From: Edaphobacter dinghuensis
GTDB lineage: Bacteria; Acidobacteriota; Terriglobia; Terriglobales; Acidobacteriaceae
Assembly (NCBI RefSeq): GCF_014640335.1
Contig: NZ_BMGT01000001.1
Coordinates: forward strand, 620,001-684,000
Direction of reading: 5' to 3'
Length of the DNA: 64,000 bases
Position numbers and translations under genes: made by a program. Positions 17,726-26,314 of this stretch are shown here, one piece after another. Within the stretch, counting starts at the first letter, position 1, and each line of letters opens with the position of its first letter. A model generated the notes under the pieces. The model did not search any database. It was not told where the DNA came from and was given only the letters and a program-made list of their open reading frames with translations.

Positions 17726-17974
17726 GGAACCAAATACCTCTTGGGACGAATTTACCACGTTGTCACAAGCCCTGCCATGACCCGAAAGGTGTTGATAGGG
17801 TCAAGTTATGTTGATGAAATCAAAGCATTTGTCAGTGGATAAAGAATTGAACGAGAAAAGTGGAAAGGAGCATTGCAGTGATCGCTTCGAACCGACGATG
17901 GTTCTTCCCGCAGCCTGGACTGCGGCCTGATCTCAACAGAGACAGGCGTGTGTTGAACCTATTTGGGAGGCAGT
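17726..17974. promoter_or_regulatory. Divergent promoter region between regulator and receptor 1
   Basis: The 249-base spacer carries several inverted repeats: TGACCC/GGGTCA (17778-17783 and 17798-17803), TTGAT-GAA-ATCAA (17811-17823), and a perfect CCGCAG/CTGCGG stem in the receptor leader (17908-17925). The first two are candidate regulator sites; the third could form a leader hairpin. A GGGAGG ribosome-binding site at 17965-17970 fixes the receptor start at ATG 17975. Confidence 0.4.
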
Positions 17975-20900
17975 ATGAAGCGAATTTTTAATACAAGGTC
18001 GATGACGGGTAAGCTCTCGAAGACACTTCTGGCCCTCGGCCTGATCTTCGGTGTGGGGTTGACCGGCGTGATGCGAGCACAGACCGACACCGGGCGCGTC
18101 GAAGGCACGGTCACCGATCAGGAGAACGCCGTAATCCCCGGAGCCGCAATCACGGTCACCAATACGGCGACCGGAGCGGTCTATAAAGCGACCTCCGACC
18201 CATCGGGCATCTTCAGCATTCCTGTGCTGCCCCGTGGCAGCTACCAGGCCTCGGCGGCCGCCAGCGGCTTCGCGGCCCAGACCGTGAACTTCACGCTGAC
18301 GGTCTCGCAGGTACAGGCGCTCAACTTCAGAATGGCAGTCGGCGCGGCCACCACCACGGTCGAGGTCTCAAGCGCTGCCCCGCTGGTGGACACTGAGACC
18401 TCTTCGACCGGCATGGTCGTGCAGGGACGCCAGCTCTCCGAGCTTCCCCTGAACGGACGCAACTTCGCGCAGCTCGCCCTGCTGTCGCCCGGCGTGACCC
18501 AGGGAGCCTACGGCAGCGCGGCCAGCGGCGTCGGCGGCAACTCCGAGACCTTCCGCAACGGCGAGACTGGCGGCGCGGCACTGGTGGTCAACGGCCTTCG
18601 TCCGCAGGCCAACAACTTCATCCTCGACGGCGTCGACAACAACGAGTCGCTGGTGAACACCATCAACTTCTTCCCGCCGGTCGAGGCGATGGAAGAGTTC
18701 CGCATCAACACCAGCGTAGCCCCGGCAGAGTTCGGACGCGCGGGCGGCGCCGTCGTCCAGACCTCGATCAAGTCGGGCACCAACAGCATCCACGGCTCGC
18801 TGTTTGAGTTCATCCGCAATAGCGCCTTCGACGCCAGCCCCAACTACTTCTCGCCCACCACGCCGAAGTCGTCGTTCAAACGCAACCAGTTCGGCGGCAC
18901 GCTGGGACTGCCTATTATTAAGGACCGCCTCTTCATCTTCGGCGACTATCAAGGACTGCGGCAGGACCGTCCGCTGGGCGTGGCCACCAACACCGTGCCC
19001 ACGGCGAAGATGCGCACCGGCGACTTCTCCGAGCTGCTGACGCAGTCGACCGACTTCACCACGCTGCCCGTCAACGGGCCGGGCTATACCGCCTGCACCG
19101 GCATCACCAAGGTTCGCGGCGCAATCTACGACCCCACCACCTGCAAGCAGTGGGACTACAACGGCCAGCCCAACGTGATCGATCCGGGTCGCATCAACAA
19201 GGCCGGTCTCGCCTACCTCAACGCCTTTCCGCTGCCTGATGCGAACAACACCAACATCGAAAACAACTACACGAATGTGCAGCACGACATCCGCCACTTC
19301 AACGACTTCGACGTTCGCCTCGACTACACACTGAGCGCGAAGAACCTTCTCTTCGCCCGCTACAGCTATGGCCAGGACGAGTACGACAAGACCGTCAGCG
19401 TGGCCGGGATGCCCTCGGGTTTCGCTTCGGGCAACAACATCACCCATCCGCGCGGCGTGGCCGCAGGCTACACCCATACCTTCAGCGCCAACATCGTCAA
19501 CGACTTCCGCTTCGGCTACTCGCGTCCGTTCTTTGGCTACATCAACCCGTTTGAAGGCGTGCCCTTCTCCGCAAACCTCGGCATCCAGAACGCGAACCGC
19601 AACGCGCTGCTGGGCGGCGGCGCTCTGATCGGCGGCTACAACTCTGAGATCAGCTACACCGGCGACGGCGGCCCGTACGAAGTTCCGCAGAAGTCGTTTC
19701 AGTATCTCGATACGCTCTCGTGGGCGCATGGCCGCCACAACTTCCGCTTCGGCGGCAGCGTGATGAAGCGCGAGGTCGACTTCTTCCAGGGCAACGATGC
19801 GAAGGGCTTCTTCAACATCGGCCCCGGCACCGGCGAGTTCACCGGCTACGAGGTGACCGACCTGCTCGCAGGCTTCATCAACTCGTATTCGATCTCAAAC
19901 TCGAGCTCCTACTTCCACACCGCCAGCTATGAGACTGGCTACTTCGCGCAGGATGACTGGAAGATCAGCAGCAAGCTTGTGCTCAACCTCGGCGTTCGCT
20001 ACGACCTCTACACGCATCCGTACGAGACGCACAATCTGCAATCGAACTTCGACATCGCAACCGGACAGTTGCTGCGCGCCGGAGTCAACGGCAACTCACG
20101 CAGCCTCGTCGATACCAACTTCAACAACTTCGCGCCGCGCGTCGGCTTCGCCTATGACGTGGGCAACAACGGCCGCACCGTGGTTCGCGGCGGCTACGGC
20201 ATCTTCTACTTCCTCGATCGCGGCGGCGTCGGCAACGAGCTGAGCAACAACCCCGAGTTCAACGGCACCTCCACCTACAACGCGCAGAACGGCTACCGCA
20301 TCACCTTCACCGGGCAGAACACCGCCAACCTGCCGCCGACGTCCAACTGCATCAACAACGCGAGCGTCTGCGACAACAACAGCCTCGATGCGACTGCCGC
20401 ATTGCCGGAGCAGATCGTCAACATCGACGAAGCCGCACCGACCAATGCCAATGTCATCTCCTATCCGAAGCACAACCCCACTTCGATGATTCAGGAGTGG
20501 AACATGCAGGTCGAGCAGCAGCTCGACGCTAACACGGTGATGGATATCGCCTACGTCGGCACCAAGTCCGACCATCTCGCCAACGCCATCAACTACACCA
20601 ACAACCAGCTCGGCACCGGCGCGAAGTTCTTTCAGCCGCAGGGCCTGAACGTTACGCTGAACGCCGACAACAGCACCGCGCACTACAACGGTTTGCAGAC
20701 GCGCGTGAATCGCCGCTTGCAGAACGGCCTGCAGTTCACGGTCGCCTACACCTGGTCGCACGCCACGGACAACTCCGCGGGCAGCCCGTCGGAGACGACA
20801 ACCTCGAACGTCTTCATCGACGCTAGCGGCCCGCGCCTCGATCTCAATCGCGGCAACGCCGTCAACGATCAGCGCCACTCCTTCACGGCATCGGCGCTCT

Positions 20901-21451
20901 ATGAGCTGCCGTTTGGTCGCGGCAAGATGTTCGGCGGCAACGTCAACCAGGCGCTCAACTACGTTATCGGCGGATGGCAGATCAATCCGCTGGTGAGCCT
21001 CGGCACCGGCACGCCGATCTACCTGAGCGTCAACGCGCCCAGCGGATCGATCTCGCCGGGCAATCGTCCTGACCTTGTGGGCACGCCCGACGTAGGCGAA
21101 CGCATCAACCTCGCACATGGCTTCCAGTACATCAATCCCGCAGCCTTCGCCGCTCCGCCGGTGAATGCGGCTGGCGTGTACTATCGTCCGGGCACAGTCG
21201 AGCCGTACCAGTTCTACGGGCCCGGTCACAAGACGCTGAACGTCTCCGCGTTCAAGAACTTCAACGTGACCGAGCGCGTTCTGGGCCAATTCCGTGCAGA
21301 GGCGTTCAATCTGACCAACACGCCGCAGTTCACCAATCCTGACGGCAACATCAGCGATGCGCCCAGCAGCAGCGGCGGCTTCGGCGTGGTGAACGCGACG
21401 CGCGACTTCTCCGAGCGCGAGGTACAGTTCGCCCTGCGCTTCACCTTCTAA
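17975..21451 (+). CDS. TonB-dependent receptor 1 (Oar-like, carboxypeptidase-regulatory-like domain)
   Basis: 1,158 residues from ATG 17975, chosen because GGGAGG lies four bases upstream. The signal peptide ends near MRAQT. Residues about 40-125 are a carboxypeptidase regulatory-like fold (GRVEGTVTDQENAVIPGA, then YKATSDPSGIFSIPVLP), followed by a plug (LPLNGRNFAQLALLSPGV, VNGLRPQANNFILDGVDNNES) and a long beta-barrel ending in an aromatic residue (FALRFTF). Such proteins are believed to import large carbohydrates; there is no adjacent SusD. Upstream lie the winged-helix regulator and the GH31/GH130 operon, and downstream an exported GH13 enzyme, so an alpha-glucan-type substrate is likely. 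Confidence 0.88.
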   Translation: MKRIFNTRSMTGKLSKTLLALGLIFGVGLTGVMRAQTDTGRVEGTVTDQENAVIPGAAITVTNTATGAVYKATSDPSGIFSIPVLPRGSYQASAAASGFAAQTVNFTLTVSQVQALNFRMAVGAATTTVEVSSAAPLVDTETSSTGMVVQGRQLSELPLNGRNFAQLALLSPGVTQGAYGSAASGVGGNSETFRNGETGGAALVVNGLRPQANNFILDGVDNNESLVNTINFFPPVEAMEEFRINTSVAPAEFGRAGGAVVQTSIKSGTNSIHGSLFEFIRNSAFDASPNYFSPTTPKSSFKRNQFGGTLGLPIIKDRLFIFGDYQGLRQDRPLGVATNTVPTAKMRTGDFSELLTQSTDFTTLPVNGPGYTACTGITKVRGAIYDPTTCKQWDYNGQPNVIDPGRINKAGLAYLNAFPLPDANNTNIENNYTNVQHDIRHFNDFDVRLDYTLSAKNLLFARYSYGQDEYDKTVSVAGMPSGFASGNNITHPRGVAAGYTHTFSANIVNDFRFGYSRPFFGYINPFEGVPFSANLGIQNANRNALLGGGALIGGYNSEISYTGDGGPYEVPQKSFQYLDTLSWAHGRHNFRFGGSVMKREVDFFQGNDAKGFFNIGPGTGEFTGYEVTDLLAGFINSYSISNSSSYFHTASYETGYFAQDDWKISSKLVLNLGVRYDLYTHPYETHNLQSNFDIATGQLLRAGVNGNSRSLVDTNFNNFAPRVGFAYDVGNNGRTVVRGGYGIFYFLDRGGVGNELSNNPEFNGTSTYNAQNGYRITFTGQNTANLPPTSNCINNASVCDNNSLDATAALPEQIVNIDEAAPTNANVISYPKHNPTSMIQEWNMQVEQQLDANTVMDIAYVGTKSDHLANAINYTNNQLGTGAKFFQPQGLNVTLNADNSTAHYNGLQTRVNRRLQNGLQFTVAYTWSHATDNSAGSPSETTTSNVFIDASGPRLDLNRGNAVNDQRHSFTASALYELPFGRGKMFGGNVNQALNYVIGGWQINPLVSLGTGTPIYLSVNAPSGSISPGNRPDLVGTPDVGERINLAHGFQYINPAAFAAPPVNAAGVYYRPGTVEPYQFYGPGHKTLNVSAFKNFNVTERVLGQFRAEAFNLTNTPQFTNPDGNISDAPSSSGGFGVVNATRDFSEREVQFALRFTF

Positions 21452-21471
21452 CCGGCGTCTTGCTCTACTAC

Positions 21472-21502
21472 AAGTGCCGTAGCAGACTATGCTGCGGCAC
21501 TT
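21472..21502 (+). terminator. Rho-independent-like terminator after receptor 1
   Basis: A 13-base-pair stem (AAGTGCCGTAGCA / TGCTGCGGCACTT with one G-U pair) with loop GACTA, followed by CTTTCATTCCTCTT. It would end the receptor 1 transcript before the GH13 gene. Confidence 0.75.
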
Positions 21503-21539
21503 CTTTCATTCCTCTTATTCCTGATACTGTGAGCCTTCT

Positions 21540-23411
21540 ATGAAGATGCCGGCTGTTGCTGTTCTTGTATTTGCTGTGCTGTCGATACATGGCTTTGGGA
21601 GTGCACAAGAGCCGTTGCAGCATAAGGCTCAAGCACCCATCATGATCAAGGTCGATCCGCCGAACTGGTGGGCGGCGATGCCGAAGCCCATGCTGCTGGT
21701 GCGCGGCGAACATCTCGAAGGCGCGCAGTTTCATGTGAGCGACAAAGCTCTGCTGATTCAGAAAACCCACATCTCGAAGAATGGCCACTGGGCCGAGCTA
21801 TGGCTGAACGCATCGCCCGCGAAGCCTGAGACGATCTCCGTTGTAGCACGAAATGCCGCTGGCAACGCGACTTTTCCCTTCACCTTTGCAGTACGGCGCA
21901 AGACCCGCGATGGCTTCGCAGGGTTTTCTTCCAAGGATGTGATGTACCTCATCATGACCGACCGCTTTGCCGACGGCGATCTCACCAACGATGCTGGCGT
22001 CGATCGCACCAAGCCGCGCGGCTGGCATGGCGGCGATCTGCGCGGCATCACGCAGCATCTCGACTACCTGCAAAAGCTTGGCGTAACAACGGTGTGGATC
22101 ACGCCCGTCTATCAGAACCACGAAGACCAGAGCTATCACGGCTACGGCGCGACCGATATGTACGCCGTCGATGAGCACTACGGCTCGCTCGCAGATCTCA
22201 AGACGCTGGCCGCATCGTTACACCAACGCGGCATGAAGCTCGTGCTCGACACCGTTCCCAACCACGTCGGCCCCGCGCATCCCTGGGCCAACGATCCACC
22301 CGAGCCCGACTGGTTTCACGGCACCAGACAACATCATCACGTTGCGCAGGGCGACTTCGCGCCGCTCACCGATCCGCACGCGCCCTGGAGCGCGCAGCGC
22401 GATATCACCGAGGGCTGGTTTGCCGACATCCTTCCCGATCTTAATCAGGAGAACCCCGACGTCGCGCAGTACCTGACGCAGAACGCCGTCTGGTGGATCG
22501 AAGAGGCAGGACTCGACGGCCTGCGCATCGATACCTTTCCTTACGTCGGCCGCGCATTCTGGCACGGATACGATGCACAGCTTCACGCGCTCTATCCGCG
22601 CCTGACGATGGTGGGCGAGGTACACACGCCTGATGCCACCATCAATTCGGCCTTCGCCGCAGGTGTCACGCGCAACGGTGTCGATACCGGGCTCGACACG
22701 CCCTTCGACTATCCCAGCTACTTCACCCTGTGCGACGTCTTGCTGCATGACGCGCCCATGTCGAAGCTCGCCGACTTGTGGCGGCTCGACGCGCTCTATC
22801 CTCACCCCGAGCGGCTGGTCTCCTTTCTGGGCAACCACGACACACCGCGCTTTATCAGCGAGGCTGGCTCGACGCCCGCGAAGACGAAGCTCGCCTTCAC
22901 GATCGTTCTCACGATGCGCGGCATGCCGCAGATCTACACCGGCGATGAGATCGCCATGACCGGAGGAGACGATCCCGACAACCGCCACGACTTCCCCGGC
23001 GGCTTCCCCGATAGCACGCAGCCCAACGCCTTCAATGCCGCCACACGCACCGTCGCGCAAAACGAGATGCACGACTGGGTGCAGGGCCTGCTCACGCTGC
23101 GTCGCGCGCATACAGCTCTACAGACAGGAGAGGAACAGATTCTAAAAGCAGACACTAATGTGTTGGTCTACGTTCGCGGCAATCAACTGCAACAGGGCTG
23201 TGCGGCAAAAGATTCCGGCGAACGCGTCGTCGTGACGGTGAACAAAGCAGATCAGCCGCAGACACTCACCATTCCCGAAGCCATGACCGCGCTCGAAGGA
23301 TGCAGCGTGAAAGAGCCTCTGTGGGGAACGAACGCAGCGTTCAAGGTTAAGGACGACGCAGTCAGCATCACCATCCCTGCCAACGCATCGGCCATCGCCT
23401 CCTTCGATTAG
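21540..23411 (+). CDS. Exported GH13 alpha-amylase family enzyme (cyclomaltodextrinase/neopullulanase-like)
   Basis: 623 residues with a signal peptide ending near GSAQ. Residues about 30-125 look like the cyclomaltodextrinase N-terminal domain (DPPNWWAAMPKPMLLVRGEHL). The GH13 barrel follows with VMYLIMTDRFADGD, DTVPNHVG, catalytic nucleophile D331 (GLRID), general acid E360 (MVGEVHT) and transition-state stabiliser D434 (GNHDTPRF). A C-terminal beta domain closes the protein. Family members hydrolyse maltodextrins, cyclodextrins or pullulan. Its export and position downstream of receptor 1 suggest periplasmic processing of imported alpha-glucans. Confidence 0.9.
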   Translation: MKMPAVAVLVFAVLSIHGFGSAQEPLQHKAQAPIMIKVDPPNWWAAMPKPMLLVRGEHLEGAQFHVSDKALLIQKTHISKNGHWAELWLNASPAKPETISVVARNAAGNATFPFTFAVRRKTRDGFAGFSSKDVMYLIMTDRFADGDLTNDAGVDRTKPRGWHGGDLRGITQHLDYLQKLGVTTVWITPVYQNHEDQSYHGYGATDMYAVDEHYGSLADLKTLAASLHQRGMKLVLDTVPNHVGPAHPWANDPPEPDWFHGTRQHHHVAQGDFAPLTDPHAPWSAQRDITEGWFADILPDLNQENPDVAQYLTQNAVWWIEEAGLDGLRIDTFPYVGRAFWHGYDAQLHALYPRLTMVGEVHTPDATINSAFAAGVTRNGVDTGLDTPFDYPSYFTLCDVLLHDAPMSKLADLWRLDALYPHPERLVSFLGNHDTPRFISEAGSTPAKTKLAFTIVLTMRGMPQIYTGDEIAMTGGDDPDNRHDFPGGFPDSTQPNAFNAATRTVAQNEMHDWVQGLLTLRRAHTALQTGEEQILKADTNVLVYVRGNQLQQGCAAKDSGERVVVTVNKADQPQTLTIPEAMTALEGCSVKEPLWGTNAAFKVKDDAVSITIPANASAIASFD

Positions 23412-23613
23412 CAGACGCCGCGACTCTGTGTGTCGTGGTGTCTTCGCTTCATGCTGTTTCAAGTGATAGCCTTATTACAGGCCACCTTCTTCCCCGACGA
23501 AGAGCTTCGGCCGCTCTACCAGCCCTGTCCCCGCTGCGCGACGTTGCAACATCCTTCCTCGACGAAGAGTCTTTCCAGTTACGAAACCTCAAATCATTTG
23601 AAGAGAGAGAAGT

Positions 23614-24459
23614 ATGTCGATGCAGGAACGACTAGATATCTATGAAGAGATCGTCGCCCTCAGGTGCATGGGACGTCGCGCCGTTCTGGTGACCATCATC
23701 AACGGCAAAGGCTCCGTGCCCTCCACGGCCAGTTCGAAGCTGCTGATACGCGAAGACGGCAGCACCCTGGGCAGCATCGGCGGCGGCTTCGTTGAAGCGG
23801 AGGCGTGCAGGCTCGCGCCCGAGATTTTGAAGGCCGAGCGCCCCAGAAAAATCTCCTTCGATCTGAACCAGCATCTCTCCGCCGACCGCGGCATGGTGTG
23901 CGGCGGCTCGATGGAGCTGTACCTCGAACCGATCGTTCCACCGCCTACGCTGCTACTCTTCGGCGCGGGACAGACACCCATGGCCGTCTATCGCGTCGCG
24001 CAGCTTGCGGGCTTCAATGTGACTGTCATCGACGACCAGCCCGAGCACCTGAACGCAGAGCGCTTCCCCTTCGCCGAGAGAATACTCGGAGCGTCTGCAA
24101 CACTGCTTCCCCAACTCACCATCGATCGTGACACCTTCATCGTCATCATGACCCGCGCCCACAGCGAAGATATGGAGATTCTGCGTTGGGCCATCGGCAC
24201 CGACGCGCGCTACATCGGGATGATCGGCTCCGAGCGCAAGGTGATCTCCATCTTCAAACACCTCACCGCCGACGGTGTTCCTCGACATCTGCTCGAACAG
24301 GTACACGCACCCATCGGCCTCGACATCGGCGCGATGACGCCGGAGGAGATCGCCGTCTCCGTCACCGCCGAGCTGATCGCCGTGCGTCGCGGCCATCGCG
24401 CCGAAGCGCAACACCTCAAGAGCGGCAAGGCCATCGCGATGCTGACACGCGTCTCGTAA
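23614..24459 (+). CDS. XdhC/CoxI family protein
   Basis: 281 residues; GAGAGAGAAG lies just before ATG 23614. The N-terminal XdhC domain contains VTIINGKGSVPSTASSKLL and GSIGGGFVEAEAC, and the C-terminal half is a Rossmann domain (LLLFGAGQTPMAVYRVAQLAG, MTRAHSEDMEIL, YIGMIGSERK). XdhC proteins bind molybdenum cofactor and help insert or sulfurate it in xanthine-dehydrogenase-type enzymes. No molybdopterin enzyme lies in this window, so its client must be elsewhere. It precedes the M24 gene by 31 bases, a probable operon. Confidence 0.88.
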   Translation: MSMQERLDIYEEIVALRCMGRRAVLVTIINGKGSVPSTASSKLLIREDGSTLGSIGGGFVEAEACRLAPEILKAERPRKISFDLNQHLSADRGMVCGGSMELYLEPIVPPPTLLLFGAGQTPMAVYRVAQLAGFNVTVIDDQPEHLNAERFPFAERILGASATLLPQLTIDRDTFIVIMTRAHSEDMEILRWAIGTDARYIGMIGSERKVISIFKHLTADGVPRHLLEQVHAPIGLDIGAMTPEEIAVSVTAELIAVRRGHRAEAQHLKSGKAIAMLTRVS

Positions 24460-24490
24460 GATTAAGGAAAATTACAAAGGGACGCTGCGA

Positions 24491-25180
24491 ATGACAGAGC
24501 CAGAACAAGTACGCACCGAGGAGCTGCTGCGCGCTCAGCACAATGCGAAGAGACTCTTCGAGGAGGTGGAGGCTCGCGGCCTCATCCGCGCAGGCATCAC
24601 CGAAGCCGCGCTGAACGCCGAGATTTACGCGCTGGCACAGGAGATGTTCGGCATCACAACCTACTGGCACAAGCGTATCGTCCGCGCCGGAAAAAATACG
24701 CTGGTGCCTTATGCAGAAAATCCTCCCGACCTGACACTCGGCGAAGACGACATCCTCTTCCTCGACCTCGGCCCTGTCTTCGAGCAGTGGGAGGCGGACT
24801 TTGGCCGCACCTTCGTTCTCGGCTCCGACCCGATAAAGCATAAGCTGCGCCATGACGTAGGCGAAGCGTTTGCCGCAGGCAAACGATACTTTGAGCAGCA
24901 TCCCGACCTTCGCGCTAACGAGCTTTTTCAATACGCTGTCGAACTGGCTCAGAGCTTTGGCTGGGAGTTCGGCGGCCCCATCGCCGGGCACCTCATCGGC
25001 CAGTTTCCTCACGAGCGCATTCCCGAAGATAAAATTTCGCTTTACGTTCACCCGAAAAATTCTCTGCGGATGCGCGAGCCGGGAACCGACGGTGAGCCAC
25101 GGCATTGGATCCTCGAGATCCACTTCGTCGACCGCGCGCGCCAGATCGGCGGATTCTACGAAGAGCTTCTGACCCTCTAA
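24491..25180 (+). CDS. M24 family metallopeptidase-like protein (Xaa-Pro/creatinase fold)
   Basis: 229 residues, corresponding to only the pita-bread catalytic domain without the usual N-terminal domain. All five metal ligands can be assigned: D92 (LDLG), D103 (ADFGRT), H167 (AGHLIG), E209 (LEIHFV) and a Glu at 224-225 (FYEELL). This fold removes N-terminal residues or cleaves X-Pro bonds with two metal ions. The conservation of ligands argues for an active enzyme, but the substrate is unknown. It follows xdhC-like with a short spacer and has AAGGGA before its start. Confidence 0.78.
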   Translation: MTEPEQVRTEELLRAQHNAKRLFEEVEARGLIRAGITEAALNAEIYALAQEMFGITTYWHKRIVRAGKNTLVPYAENPPDLTLGEDDILFLDLGPVFEQWEADFGRTFVLGSDPIKHKLRHDVGEAFAAGKRYFEQHPDLRANELFQYAVELAQSFGWEFGGPIAGHLIGQFPHERIPEDKISLYVHPKNSLRMREPGTDGEPRHWILEIHFVDRARQIGGFYEELLTL

Positions 25181-25224
25181 TCATCGCGTCTACGTGGCTT
25201 CATGCCATCGCGATCCGATAACCT

Positions 25225-25560
25225 ATGTCTATGTCTCGCTCCGAAGTACGCGGCATCAATCTCGATCCGCAGACGCGCTGCATTCACTACCGCACGCCGT
25301 CCGACATTATCGCGATCAGGATGAAGTGCTGCGGTGTCTATTACGCCTGCAAGGACTGCCACGCCGCGCTGGCCGATCATCCCATCGAGGTCTGGCCGCG
25401 CACCGAGTGGGACCAGCATGCCATCCTCTGCGGAGCCTGCGGCCACGAGCTGACCATCGACGAGTACATGCAGAGCGGCTACCGCTGCCCGCACTGCGAC
25501 GCCGCCTTCAACCCCGGCTGCCGCAACCACTACCACCTCTACTTCGAGAGCGAGCCTTAA
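25225..25560 (+). CDS. CHY zinc-finger protein
   Basis: 111 residues with the CHY-type signature: CIHYRTPSDIIAIRMKCC, YACKDCHAALADHP, LCGACGHELT and YRCPHCDAAFNPGC, giving nine or more Cys/His positions that would bind about three zinc ions. Bacterial single-domain CHY proteins are of unknown function, possibly redox or folding related. The stop codon overlaps the stop of the convergent GAF gene on the other strand. Confidence 0.85.
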   Translation: MSMSRSEVRGINLDPQTRCIHYRTPSDIIAIRMKCCGVYYACKDCHAALADHPIEVWPRTEWDQHAILCGACGHELTIDEYMQSGYRCPHCDAAFNPGCRNHYHLYFESEP

Positions 25561-26036
25561 CTCGCAGAGCGCTCCATAAATCGACCCACCAGCGCGGCGC
25601 ACTCTTCGACGAAGGTACGGTCTTTTGCACCGAACGCTGCCGGCGCATGGCTGTCAATGTCGATCTCGCCGACGATCTCGCCGCGCACGCGAATCGGCGC
25701 AACGATCTCCGACCGCGTCTCAATGGAGCAGGAGAGATAGCGCGGGTCCGCGGCAACGTCATCGACCACGATGGTCTCGCCCAGCGCCACCGCCGCGCCG
25801 CAGATGCCCTTCGCCACCGGAATACGCACATGTTCGGTTGGAGCGCCGTGAAACGGCCCCAGCACCAGCATGGTGCGGTCGTCGGGATCGAGCATGTAGA
25901 AGCCCACCCAGTCATAGTGGGGCAGCCGGGTAGCGATGGCATCGACCGCAAACCGCTGCACAGCAGCCAGCTCGGTCGCGGTCGTCAGAAATTTTTCGAG
26001 GTCAGAGAGAATCTCGCGGAACATAGCTGTGCCCAT
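25557..26036 (-). CDS. GAF-domain protein, free methionine-(R)-sulfoxide reductase-like
   Basis: 159 residues from ATG 26036 (ATG 26024 and TTG 26087 are alternatives). The GAF domain contains GICGAA (C79) and LSCSIETRSEIVAPI (C103), and ends with IVGEIDID. The two cysteines and the SEIV and DID motifs match the resolving and catalytic positions of free-Met-R-sulfoxide reductases (24-residue spacing), while the third cysteine of the E. coli enzyme, expected near residue 69, is absent. A reductase acting with thioredoxin is the best guess; a plain GAF sensor is the alternative. Confidence 0.72.
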   Translation of the reverse strand: MGTAMFREILSDLEKFLTTATELAAVQRFAVDAIATRLPHYDWVGFYMLDPDDRTMLVLGPFHGAPTEHVRIPVAKGICGAAVALGETIVVDDVAADPRYLSCSIETRSEIVAPIRVRGEIVGEIDIDSHAPAAFGAKDRTFVEECAALVGRFMERSAS

Positions 26037-26087
26037 AGCTCTATTGTCCCGCGTAACCGAGGTTCGTGTCGCCGTTGCCTCTTCCAA

Positions 26088-26314
26088 ATCTGTCCGGTTT
26101 CGGCAGCGCAGACAAAGCCTGAGAGCAGAAGGCGAGTTACTCTCGAAAATTCTCCATAAACCCCTGATAAATAAATGTTTCGTTAATACCTTCCTGCTAA
26201 AACGTTATCGGTAACTTCGTTATTGACCGAGATCAAAGCCGGGCGTACCGTTGTGTCCGTCTTCGGCGAAGAGACTGATGCAGGCAATCAATTTATTTGG
26301 AGGCAGGAGATTCA
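26088..26314 (+). promoter_or_regulatory. Upstream region of receptor 2 with CGTTA/GTTA-TAAC motifs
   Basis: This AT-rich leader contains a palindromic GTTA-TCGG-TAAC at 26204-26215 and three CGTTA boxes starting at 26181, 26203 and 26218. This resembles an operator region for a repressor, but no -35/-10 pair could be fixed. Two ribosome-binding candidates (GGAGG 26299-26303 and GGAGA 26306-26310) precede ATG 26315. Confidence 0.35.
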
